Assembly: GCF_014649495.1 (NCBI RefSeq)
Contig: NZ_BMTD01000027.1
Span: 1-64,000, forward strand
Direction of reading: 5' to 3'
DNA length: 64,000 bases
From: Streptomyces filipinensis
Lineage (GTDB): Bacteria; Actinomycetota; Actinomycetes; Streptomycetales; Streptomycetaceae
A program made the position numbers and the translations under genes. Below are positions 7,899-15,259 of the stretch, piece after piece. The notes beneath the pieces are model-generated. The model ran no database searches. It saw nothing but the letters and a program-made list of their open reading frames with translations, and was not told the DNA's origin. Positions within the stretch are counted from its first letter, which is position 1; each line of letters starts with the position of its first letter.

Positions 7899-8429
7899 GC
7901 GGTGGTCCTCGCCCCGGGCCGGAGGCAGCAGCGGCTTCCGGCGCACCGGTGAGGACAGCACGACCGACGTCGTGGTCCGGCCCAGCGCCGAGGTCTGCTC
8001 CAGGATCTCCTCCAGGTGGACGGTGTCGGTGACGGCGACCTTGAGGATCCAGCAGTCCTCGCCCACCACGTGGTGGACCTCGATGATCTCCGGGCGGCCG
8101 GTCAGCTCCAGGGTCCTCGGGTGCTTGAGGGTGTAGCCGCCGTGCGGGTTCACCCGGATGAAGGCCTGGATGCCGTAGCCGAGCCGGGCCGGCACGACCT
8201 GGGCGCCGTAGCCCTCGACCACGCCGGCCGCCTCCAGCCGGCGCACCCGCTCGGCCACGGCCGCCGGGCTCAGACTGACCCGCCGGCCCAGTTCGCTGAG
8301 CTTGATCCGCCCGTCGGTCTGGAGCAGTCCGAGAATCCGCCGGTCCACCCCGTCGAGGGCGACCGGTGTTTCCACGGCGCCGGCGCGCGGACGGCGCTGT
8401 TCTTTCGGCGAGGTCGCCTGATCTCCCAT
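7890..8429 (-). CDS. Lrp/AsnC-family transcriptional regulator
   Basis: The 179-residue protein has an N-terminal helix-turn-helix (about 28-75: LDGVDRRILGLLQTDGRIKL, then LSPAAVAERVRRLEAAGVV) followed by a RAM/ligand-binding domain with the AsnC pattern HHVVGEDCWILKVAV. Such proteins form octameric discs and bind amino acids or related small molecules. ATG 8429 is taken from the alignment of the domain. The gene is divergent from the reductase at 8469 with only 39 bases between start codons, so it probably controls that pair as well as itself. The effector is unknown. Confidence 0.9.
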   Translation of the reverse strand: MGDQATSPKEQRRPRAGAVETPVALDGVDRRILGLLQTDGRIKLSELGRRVSLSPAAVAERVRRLEAAGVVEGYGAQVVPARLGYGIQAFIRVNPHGGYTLKHPRTLELTGRPEIIEVHHVVGEDCWILKVAVTDTVHLEEILEQTSALGRTTTSVVLSSPVRRKPLLPPARGEDHRLP

Positions 8430-8468
8430 GTCTCCCCCTTCAGAGCGGCCCGTCCGGCCCGGAAAATT

Positions 8469-9383
8469 ATGATCATGACAGAGGCACGCGAGGTACTGGT
8501 CATCGGCGGCAACCGCTACTTCGGCAAGCGGCTGATCGCGCGACTGCTGACGGCCGGCGACCGGGTCACGGTCCTGAACCGGGGATCTTCGGCGCCGCCG
8601 CCGGGCGCGGAGCATCTGGTGGCCGACCGCGACGACGAGAAGGCGCTGAGCGACGCGATCGGCAGCCGCACCTTCGACGTCGTCATCGACCAGGTCTGCT
8701 ACACCCCGCGCCAGGCGATGACCGCACGCCGGGTCTTCGCGGGCCGCACCGGACGCTATGTGATGACGTCGACGGTGGAGGTGTACGAGCGCGAGGACTC
8801 GGCGGTGCCGGTGCCGGAGAGCGCGGTCGATCCGCGTACGGTCGCCGTGGACCTGGAACTGCCCTGGGAGGAGCCGGAGTTCGCCGAGGCGCACTACGGC
8901 GAGGGCAAGCGGCAGGCCGAGGCGGTGTTCACGGGCTCCGGCCTCCCGTTCGTGTCGGTGCGCGTCGCCCATGTGCTGGGCGGCGACGACGACTTCACCG
9001 GCCGGCTGGAGCACTACGCCCACCGCGTGCGCACCGGCGCGCCCATCGCCGTGCCGCCGGTCGCGCACCCGGCCACGTACATCCACGTCGAGGAGATCGC
9101 CGACTTCCTGTTCTGGGCGGCCGGGGCGGACTTCACGGGCCCGGTGAACGCCGCCTCCGACGGTCTGCTCACCCTGGACGAGCTGTGCGCCGCGGTGGCG
9201 GCACACCTGCCCGGGGGCGAGGTGCGCATCGAGGTGACCGGGTCCGGCGAGCTCTCCCCCTTCGCCTTCCGCCGCCGTTACGCCATGGACAACTCCCGGG
9301 CCGCGGGGCTCGGTTTCCCCTTCGACGACGTACGGCAGTGGCTGCCGAAGGCCGTGGCCGAGACCCTGGGAAAGGACGCCTGA
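8469..9383 (+). CDS. Atypical short-chain dehydrogenase/epimerase-like reductase
   Basis: The roughly 304-residue protein starts with a Rossmann motif GGNRYFGK (about 13-20), the atypical SDR form seen in NAD(P)-dependent epimerase/dehydratase-like reductases. It also has VDLELPWEEPEF and YIHVEEIADFLFWA, typical of the extended family. The usual YxxxK catalytic pair is not obvious, as in many atypical members, so substrate and reaction are unknown. Two ATGs are possible: 8469, with GGA 5 bases upstream, and 8475. The next gene, an aldo/keto reductase, begins one base after the stop, so the two form an operon divergent from the Lrp gene. Confidence 0.85.
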   Translation: MIMTEAREVLVIGGNRYFGKRLIARLLTAGDRVTVLNRGSSAPPPGAEHLVADRDDEKALSDAIGSRTFDVVIDQVCYTPRQAMTARRVFAGRTGRYVMTSTVEVYEREDSAVPVPESAVDPRTVAVDLELPWEEPEFAEAHYGEGKRQAEAVFTGSGLPFVSVRVAHVLGGDDDFTGRLEHYAHRVRTGAPIAVPPVAHPATYIHVEEIADFLFWAAGADFTGPVNAASDGLLTLDELCAAVAAHLPGGEVRIEVTGSGELSPFAFRRRYAMDNSRAAGLGFPFDDVRQWLPKAVAETLGKDA

Positions 9384-9384
9384 G

Positions 9385-10278
9385 GTGCGGTACCGCGACA
9401 TCGGTGATCTGAAGGTGAGCGCGGTGGGGCTCGGTGCCATGCCGCTGTCGATCGAGGGCCGGCCGGACGAGGCCCGCGCCCTCGCCACCGTCCACGCGGC
9501 GCTGGACGCGGGCGTGACCCTGCTGGACACCGCTGACTCCTACCACCTGCCGGGCCAGGAGCCCGGCCACAACGAACTCCTCCTCGCCCGCGCCCTCGCG
9601 ACCTACGGCGGCGACACCGACGGTGTGCTGCTGGCCACCAAGGGCGGCCGGGGCCGTCCGGCCGACGGCAGCTGGACGACGACGGGCACGCCCCGGCACC
9701 TCAGGTCGGCCGCGGAGGCCTCCCTGAAGCGGCTCGGCGTCGAGGCGATCGGCCTCTACCAGCTGCACCGGCCCGACCCCGCCGTCCCGTTCGAGGAGTC
9801 GGTCGGCGCCCTGCGCGACCTGCTCGACGAGGGCAAGATCCGCCTGGCCGGTCTGTCGAACGTGACCGCCGACCAGATCCTGCGGGCCCGTAGCGTCCTC
9901 GGCGACCGCCTGGTCTCCGTACAGAACCGCTACTCCCCCGACGTCCGTGACAGCGAGCCCGAGCTGCGGCTGTGCGCGGAACTCGGCCTGGCGTTCCTGC
10001 CCTGGAGTCCTCTCGGCGGAATCTCCCGCAGCTCCCTGGACGGCCCGTCGCGGCAGGTCACCGGTGCGCGCCACCGCGCCTTCCACGAGCTGGCCCGGGA
10101 GCGCGGGGTCAGTCCCCAGCAGGTGTGTCTGGCCTGGCTGCTGTCGCTCTCCCCGACCGTCGTCCCCATCCCGGGCGCGAGCCGTCCGCAGACGATCCAG
10201 GACTCGGCGGGGGCCGCCGAGCTGGTGCTGACGCGGGAGGAGCTGACCCGGCTGACGGAGTCCGCGCGGGCCCGCTGA
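9385..10278 (+). CDS. Aldo/keto reductase
   Basis: The 297-residue protein has a complete AKR catalytic tetrad: Asp48 and Tyr53 in LLDTADSYH, Lys86 in LATKGG and His128 in YQLHRPDP. It also has a late NADPH-binding segment (VPIPGASRPQTIQDS). It should reduce aldehydes or ketones with NADPH in the cytoplasm. GTG 9385 follows the reductase stop by one base, with GGAAAGGA at 9369-9376 as ribosome site. The pairing with an atypical SDR under a shared Lrp-type regulator suggests sequential reductions of one substrate. No substrate can be named. Confidence 0.93.
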   Translation: MRYRDIGDLKVSAVGLGAMPLSIEGRPDEARALATVHAALDAGVTLLDTADSYHLPGQEPGHNELLLARALATYGGDTDGVLLATKGGRGRPADGSWTTTGTPRHLRSAAEASLKRLGVEAIGLYQLHRPDPAVPFEESVGALRDLLDEGKIRLAGLSNVTADQILRARSVLGDRLVSVQNRYSPDVRDSEPELRLCAELGLAFLPWSPLGGISRSSLDGPSRQVTGARHRAFHELARERGVSPQQVCLAWLLSLSPTVVPIPGASRPQTIQDSAGAAELVLTREELTRLTESARAR

Positions 10279-10299
10279 GGGCCGGGTCCCCGGCGCGGG

Positions 10300-11064
10300 T
10301 CAGACGGACAGCCCGGCCGACTCCTCGACCTCCATCAGGGAGGCGCTGTGCCGCTCCTCCTCGAACTTGCGGCGGCCGCCGCGCAGCCCGAACAGACGCT
10401 TGGCCAGGGCGATGTAGAGGACCGCGAGGATGTTGAGGACCAGCGTGGCGATCTTCAGATAGCTCACCTTCTCCGTGAGTTCGTAGATCTCCAGCGGGAG
10501 GAAGGCGGCGGTGGCGACGACCGTCAGGTACTCCGCCCAGCGCTTGGCGTACCAGAGGCCGACCGCTTCGACCAGCTCGATCACGGCGTAGGCGAGCAGC
10601 AGGGCGGCGACCAGGAGCAGGGTGGAGTGCTTGTAGCCGAACGCCTTCTGGATGGAGCCGACGACCGGCGAGTGGTCCAGGTCGTAGTGGAAGTGCCTGA
10701 ACACGGGGCGGAAGACGTCCAGGTTCTCGTTGAACAGCCGGCGCACCGCGTCCTGGCTGTTGCTGAACTTCCACACCGCCACCGCGACCAGCACGATGAA
10801 CACCCCGCGCACGGCCCGCTCGATCGCCAGGAAGCGGAGGATGAACAGGTCCCGCAGCACCTTGCCGCGCGGCACCAGCGGGGCGTCGGCGGCCGGTCCC
10901 GAGCCGTGCGGCTCGCCCAGTACGAAGTCCCCGCAGCGCAGGCAGCGCCACACGTCCCCGAGCGCGGTCTCGGCGCGCAACCGGATCCGCAGCCGGGGGT
11001 CGTCGGGCGCGTAGGTCACATGGCCCTTGCGCGCGCAGGTCCGCCGGTCCCAGTCGATCTTCAT
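10300..11064 (-). CDS. DUF2127-family integral membrane protein
   Basis: The 254-residue protein begins with a short cysteine/histidine-containing cytoplasmic segment (Cys10, His15, then CLRC at 41-44) that could bind zinc, followed by about four hydrophobic segments (roughly 75-95, 140-165, 170-185, 200-220). The motif WYAKRWAEYLTVVATAAFLP is characteristic of DUF2127. The function of the family is unknown. The putative zinc-binding N terminus is an addition to the usual membrane core. The gene stands alone, convergent with the aldo/keto reductase (21 bases between stops). Confidence 0.82.
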   Translation of the reverse strand: MKIDWDRRTCARKGHVTYAPDDPRLRIRLRAETALGDVWRCLRCGDFVLGEPHGSGPAADAPLVPRGKVLRDLFILRFLAIERAVRGVFIVLVAVAVWKFSNSQDAVRRLFNENLDVFRPVFRHFHYDLDHSPVVGSIQKAFGYKHSTLLLVAALLLAYAVIELVEAVGLWYAKRWAEYLTVVATAAFLPLEIYELTEKVSYLKIATLVLNILAVLYIALAKRLFGLRGGRRKFEEERHSASLMEVEESAGLSV

Positions 11065-11080
11065 CCCCCGTGCCTCCGTT

Positions 11081-11105
11081 ACACGTACTGGTTCGTCACA
11101 CGTAC
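11081..11105. repeat. Direct repeat ACACGTAC upstream of the DUF2127 gene
   Basis: ACACGTAC occurs at 11081-11088 and 11098-11105, starting 17 bases apart. It sits 17-41 bases upstream of the DUF2127 start on the minus strand. It may be a regulator site. No named consensus is recognised. Confidence 0.3.
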
Positions 11106-11176
11106 GGACGCCCCGCACGAACGTGCCGTTCCGGTTGGTCCGGGACGGCACGTTAGTGGATGGGAGCGGGCGGAGA

Positions 11177-12850
11177 TCAGTTGGCTCCGGCTTTCGCCAG
11201 TTCCTTCTCCTCCTTCTTCACCTCCGCCGCGACGGCCTCACGGCGCGGCAGCAGGAAGCCCACGAGGACCGTGCCGATGCCGAGGACCACCGCACCGACC
11301 AGGCTGGTGTGGGCGACGGCGTCGGAGAAGGAGGAGCCGACCGCGTCGGCCATCTGCCGGGCGCCGGCGGCGAGTTCGCCGGCCTGCTGCTTGAGCTGGG
11401 CCGCCTGCTGCGGGTCGCTGGTGTGCGCCGCCTTCGCCGCCAGCTGCTGCGCCTTGTCGCCGATGCCCTGGGCGACGGCGTATCCGGCGCCGACGGAGTC
11501 CTGCGCGGTGTCCAGGGCGCTCGCCGGGAGCTTGCTGCCGGCGGTGGCGTCGGAGAGGTGGTTGCCGTACGACGTGGCGAGCAGCGAGCCGAGGATGGCG
11601 ATGCCGAGCGAGCCGCCGAGTTCCAGCGAGGTGTCGTTGACCGCGCCGCCGACGCCCAGCTCGGACTCGGGGAAGGCGCCCATGATGGCGTCGGTGCAGG
11701 GCGAGAGGGCGAGGCCGATGGCCAGGCCGAGGATGATCAGGGGGGCCACGAAGTCGGTGTACGTCGAGCCCGCGTCGACCCGGGTCAGCAGTGCCAGCGC
11801 CGTGGTGCCGCCGACCATGCCCGCGGTCACGGTGATCTTCATGCCGATGCGCGGGGTGAGGAAGCCGGTCAGGGCCGAGCCGACGAAGACCGCGCCGGCC
11901 AGCGGGAGCATCCGTACGCCGGTCTGCAGGGCGTCGTAGCCGAGGACGAACTGCAGGTGCTGGGTGAGGTAGTAGAAGGCGCCGAAGACGGCCAGGAAGA
12001 ACAGGGCGACGGCGAGGTTGGAGCCGGCGAAGCGGCGGTGCGCGAAGCGGCGGACGTCCAGGATCGGGCGGGGGTGGCGCAGCTCCCAGACGACGAAGGC
12101 GACCAGGCCGACGCCCGCGACCACGGCCGCCGTGACCGCCTTGACGCCCCAGCCGAAGTGCGGGCCTTCGATGATCATGTAGACGAGCGAGCCGGTCCAG
12201 ATCACCGACAGCAGTCCGCCGACGTAGTCGATGCGGTCGTGGTGGCCGGCCCTGGACGGCGGGATGAGCACGAAGGCGGCGACGATCGCGACGGCCGCGA
12301 TGGGCACGTTGATCAGGAAGGTCGAGGACCAGCCGTGGTCGCGCAGCAGGGCTCCGGCGACGACCGGTCCGGCGGCGATGGCGAGCCCGGCGGTGGCGGT
12401 CCACAGGACGATCGCCTTGGCGCGCTCGGCGCGCGGGAAGGTCGCGGCCAGCAGGGAGAGCGTGGCGGGCATGATCAGCGCCGCGCCGACGCCCATCACG
12501 GCGCGGGCCGCGATGACGGTCGCCGCGCTGTCGGCGAGGTACCCGAAGACCGCGCCCGCGCCGAAGACGACCAGCCCGAGGACGAGCGCCCCGCGCCGGC
12601 TGTACTTGTCGCCGATCGCGCCGAGCAGCAGCATCAGCGCCGCGTAGGGGACGGTGTAGCCGTCGATCACCCACTGCAGGTCGGCGCTGGTCAGCCCGAG
12701 GTCCTTCGTCATGTCGGGCGCGGCGACCGTGAGGGCGGTGTTCGCCATCACGATGATCAGCAGGCTCAGGCACAGCACGAGCAGTGCCCACCAGCGCCGG
12801 GCGTAGGGGCGCTCCATCTTCTCGACCGGTTCGGTCATGACGAGTCGCAT
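11177..12850 (-). CDS. MFS drug efflux transporter, DHA2 (EmrB/QacA) type
   Basis: The 557-residue membrane protein has the 14-helix DHA2 layout. It contains motif A-like GDKYSRRG after helix 2, LQWVIDGYTVPYAALML in helix 2, the motif C region around GAALIMPATLSLLAATFP, and a long C-terminal loop (ATAGSKLPASALDTAQ) before the last helix. It exports drugs or hydrophobic metabolites using the proton gradient. I start at ATG 12850, preceded by GAGGAAGG. ATG 12838 is an alternative. It is divergent from a TetR gene, with three operator copies in the 132-base gap, which marks it as the repressed target. The substrate is unknown. Confidence 0.93.
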   Translation of the reverse strand: MRLVMTEPVEKMERPYARRWWALLVLCLSLLIIVMANTALTVAAPDMTKDLGLTSADLQWVIDGYTVPYAALMLLLGAIGDKYSRRGALVLGLVVFGAGAVFGYLADSAATVIAARAVMGVGAALIMPATLSLLAATFPRAERAKAIVLWTATAGLAIAAGPVVAGALLRDHGWSSTFLINVPIAAVAIVAAFVLIPPSRAGHHDRIDYVGGLLSVIWTGSLVYMIIEGPHFGWGVKAVTAAVVAGVGLVAFVVWELRHPRPILDVRRFAHRRFAGSNLAVALFFLAVFGAFYYLTQHLQFVLGYDALQTGVRMLPLAGAVFVGSALTGFLTPRIGMKITVTAGMVGGTTALALLTRVDAGSTYTDFVAPLIILGLAIGLALSPCTDAIMGAFPESELGVGGAVNDTSLELGGSLGIAILGSLLATSYGNHLSDATAGSKLPASALDTAQDSVGAGYAVAQGIGDKAQQLAAKAAHTSDPQQAAQLKQQAGELAAGARQMADAVGSSFSDAVAHTSLVGAVVLGIGTVLVGFLLPRREAVAAEVKKEEKELAKAGAN

Positions 12851-12899
12851 GGCAGGGGTCGCCTTCCTCGGATACGCGACGGTACGTACAGTCCAGAAT

Positions 12900-12962
12900 T
12901 TGCACAGTGGCGTGCAATTGCACAACCATGTGCAATGTACGCCGTTGCACAGTGCCGTGCAA
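12900..12962. promoter_or_regulatory. Three copies of an 18-bp TetR-type operator
   Basis: The palindrome TTGCAC-N6-GTGCAA occurs three times: 12900-12917, 12918-12935 (abutting the first) and 12945-12962. All half-sites are identical, while the 6-base centres differ (AGTGGC, AACCAT, AGTGCC). Centre-to-centre distances are 18 and 27 bases. The block fills the gap between the MFS gene and its divergent TetR gene, and the third copy ends 20 bases before the TetR start. Confidence 0.8.
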
Positions 12963-12982
12963 CTCGCGAGAGGACGTGCAGA

Positions 12983-13600
12983 ATGACTGCCATGACCACG
13001 GGTAACCCCAGCCGCGCCGACGCCAACCGGCGCCGCATCCTCGACGTCGCCCTCGCCGAACTGCTGCGCGACCCCGACGCCTCCATGGACCAGATCGCGC
13101 GCGCGGCCGGAGTCGTGCGCCGGACGGTGTACGGCCACTTCCCCAGCCGCGAGGCCCTGATCAGCACCCTCGTCGACGAGGCGGTGCAGGCCCTGACGGA
13201 CGCGGACACGACGGTGCGTGAGGGGGTGACGGACCCGGCGGAGGCGGTGGCCCGGTCGGTCCTCGCGATCTGGGCGATCGCCGACCGCTACCGCCTGCTG
13301 ATCGCACTCGCCCAGCGCACGGTCACCGTCCAGGGCATCCGCGAACGCCTCGCCCCGCTGCGTGCCAACAAGGTGCGGCTGCTCCAACAGGGCCTGGACG
13401 AAGGTGCGTTCAGCTCCCCGCTGCCGGCGCAGGCGCTGGCGTACGTGCACGAGCAGATGCTCTTCGCCGTGATGGAGGCGGTGAACGACGGTCTGGTCAC
13501 AGCACAGGAGGCGGGCCGCTCGGCCACGGTCACGGTCCTGACCGCGGCGGGCGTGCCCGCCTCGCTGGCCACCGCGCTGGTGGCCAGGGTGAGTGCGTAG
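12983..13600 (+). CDS. TetR/AcrR-family repressor of the adjacent efflux pump
   Basis: The 205-residue protein has an N-terminal TetR helix-turn-helix (RRRILDVALAELL, then MDQIARAAGVVRRTVYGHFP) and an all-helical ligand-binding C-terminal half. ATG 12983 has AGAGGA 8 bases upstream. ATG 12992 is an in-frame alternative. It is divergent from the DHA2 pump, and the shared gap carries three identical palindromes, so it very probably represses both genes and releases when the pump substrate binds. The N-terminal DNA-binding domain is conventional. The ligand cannot be inferred. Confidence 0.93.
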   Translation: MTAMTTGNPSRADANRRRILDVALAELLRDPDASMDQIARAAGVVRRTVYGHFPSREALISTLVDEAVQALTDADTTVREGVTDPAEAVARSVLAIWAIADRYRLLIALAQRTVTVQGIRERLAPLRANKVRLLQQGLDEGAFSSPLPAQALAYVHEQMLFAVMEAVNDGLVTAQEAGRSATVTVLTAAGVPASLATALVARVSA

Positions 13601-13611
13601 ACGAAGGAGGA

Positions 13612-13651
13612 GCCGGGCGGCCGAGGTACGGGGGAGACCCGGCCGCCCGGC
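13612..13651. terminator. Convergent terminator hairpin
   Basis: GCCGGGCGGCCG (13612-13623) pairs perfectly with CGGCCGCCCGGC (13640-13651) around a 16-base loop. It lies between the stops of the TetR gene (plus) and the dicarboxylate symporter gene (minus) and can serve both directions. There is no T-run. Confidence 0.6.
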
Positions 13652-13716
13652 CGTGGATCCCGGACGCCCGGCCCGGGTTCAGGCGGGGCCGGACGTCCGG
13701 AGTTCTTCCGGGTGGA

Positions 13717-15105
13717 TCAGGCCTTGGCCAGCTCCTTCTCCCCGTCCTCGCGGGCCTCGGGGACCTCGGCGACCGTCCGCTGGTTCTCGTCCAGCAGCGT
13801 GGTCTCGTCGAACGGCAGCTCACCGGCCAGCACCTGCCGCACGCGCACCTTGTCGATCTCCTTGGTCCAGGTGCCCACGAGCACCGTGGCGACCGCGTTG
13901 CCCGCGAAGTTCGTCAGCGCCCGCGCCTCGCTCATGAACCGGTCGATGCCGACGATCAGACCGACCCCGTCGACCAGCGCCGGCTTGTGCGACTGCAGAC
14001 CGCCGGCCAGGGTGGCCAGACCCGCCCCGCTGACCCCCGCCGCGCCCTTGGACGCCAGCAGCAGGAACAGCAGCAGCGGAATCTGCTCGCCCACCGACAT
14101 CGGCGTACCCAGCGCGTCCGCGATGTACAGCGACGCCATGGTCATGTAGATCATCGTGCCGTCGAGGTTGAAGGAGTAACCGGTCGGCACGGTGATACCG
14201 ACGACGGGCTTGCTGACGCCCAGGTGCTCCATCTTCGCGATCAGCCGCGGCAGCGCGGACTCGGAGGACGAGGTGGACAGGATCAGCAGGAACTCGCGCG
14301 CCAGGTACTTGAAGAGGAGGAAGATGTTGAGTCCGGCGACGATCCGCAGGATCGCGCCCAGCACCACGAAGACGAACAGCGCACAGGTGACGTAGAAGCC
14401 GAGCATCAGCACGGCGAGGCTCTTCAGCGCGTCGAGGCCGGCCGAACCCACCACCGCGGCGATGGCACCGAACGCGCCGACCGGCGCCGCCCACATGACC
14501 ATCGACAGGATGCGGAAGACGAGCCGCTGGAGGTGCTCGACACCGCGCAGCACCGGCTGCCCGGCCGGGCCCATGGCCTGCAGCGCGAAGCCGGCGAGCA
14601 GGGCGATCAGCAGCGTCTGCAGGACCTGGCCCCCGGTGAAGGCGGAGACGAAGGTGGCCGGGATGATCGACAGCACGAAGTCGACGGGTCCGAGCGCCTT
14701 GCTGTCCACCTGGGCGTGACCGGTCTGCCTGATCGCGTCGGTCACGTGCAGCCCGTCACCCGGGTGGAGCACGTTACCGACGACGAGCCCGATGGCGAGC
14801 GCGACGAGCGACATCACGAGGAAGTAGCCGAGGGCGATACCGCCCACGGCACCGACCTTGGCGGCCTTGCGGACGGACCCGATACCGATCACGATCGTGC
14901 AGAAGATGATCGGCGAGATCATCATCTTGATCAGGTTCACAAAGCCGGCACCGAGCGGTTTCAGCTGCACCGCCGCGTCGGGCCAGATGAGGCCGACGGC
15001 GATGCCGAGCGCGACCGCCACGATGACGGCGATGTACAGGTAGTGGGTCCGGTCCCGCTTCACGCGGGGTGCGGCAGGTGCCGTGTCGGGGGTGCTGGCG
15101 GCCAC
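13717..15105 (-). CDS. dctA: C4-dicarboxylate:cation symporter (DAACS family)
   Basis: The 462-residue membrane protein has the DAACS core: the serine-rich re-entrant loop SSSESALPRL, the PTGYSFNLDGT motif and the conserved SKGAAGVSGAG segment. The family imports succinate, fumarate and malate (or glutamate/aspartate) with protons or sodium. The neighbouring DcuS/CitA-type sensor favours dicarboxylates or citrate. The GTG start at 15105 has AAGGAGGG at ideal spacing. It is divergent from the kinase gene, with 154 bases between starts, and is the expected target of that two-component system. Confidence 0.92.
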   Translation of the reverse strand: MAASTPDTAPAAPRVKRDRTHYLYIAVIVAVALGIAVGLIWPDAAVQLKPLGAGFVNLIKMMISPIIFCTIVIGIGSVRKAAKVGAVGGIALGYFLVMSLVALAIGLVVGNVLHPGDGLHVTDAIRQTGHAQVDSKALGPVDFVLSIIPATFVSAFTGGQVLQTLLIALLAGFALQAMGPAGQPVLRGVEHLQRLVFRILSMVMWAAPVGAFGAIAAVVGSAGLDALKSLAVLMLGFYVTCALFVFVVLGAILRIVAGLNIFLLFKYLAREFLLILSTSSSESALPRLIAKMEHLGVSKPVVGITVPTGYSFNLDGTMIYMTMASLYIADALGTPMSVGEQIPLLLFLLLASKGAAGVSGAGLATLAGGLQSHKPALVDGVGLIVGIDRFMSEARALTNFAGNAVATVLVGTWTKEIDKVRVRQVLAGELPFDETTLLDENQRTVAEVPEAREDGEKELAKA

Positions 15106-15190
15106 GACTGCCCTCCTTGACGTCTTCGTCGGCGAACAACCGGCGTGCGGCTCACGTCCGGGCGTTACTGGGGAATGCCGTGACTATCTC

Positions 15191-15207
15191 CCGCCCTGTG
15201 AGGGCGG
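15191..15207. promoter_or_regulatory. 17-bp dyad between dctA and its sensor kinase
   Basis: CCGCCCT-GTG-AGGGCGG is a perfect inverted repeat in the divergent intergenic region. It is flanked by GTGAC on the left and GTCAC on the right of a wider dyad. It is a candidate binding site for the adjacent response regulator. Confidence 0.4.
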
Positions 15208-15259
15208 TCACCCTTCCGTTCATTTAGTTCACGCTTGACCGGAGAGGCACACTGCTGAC

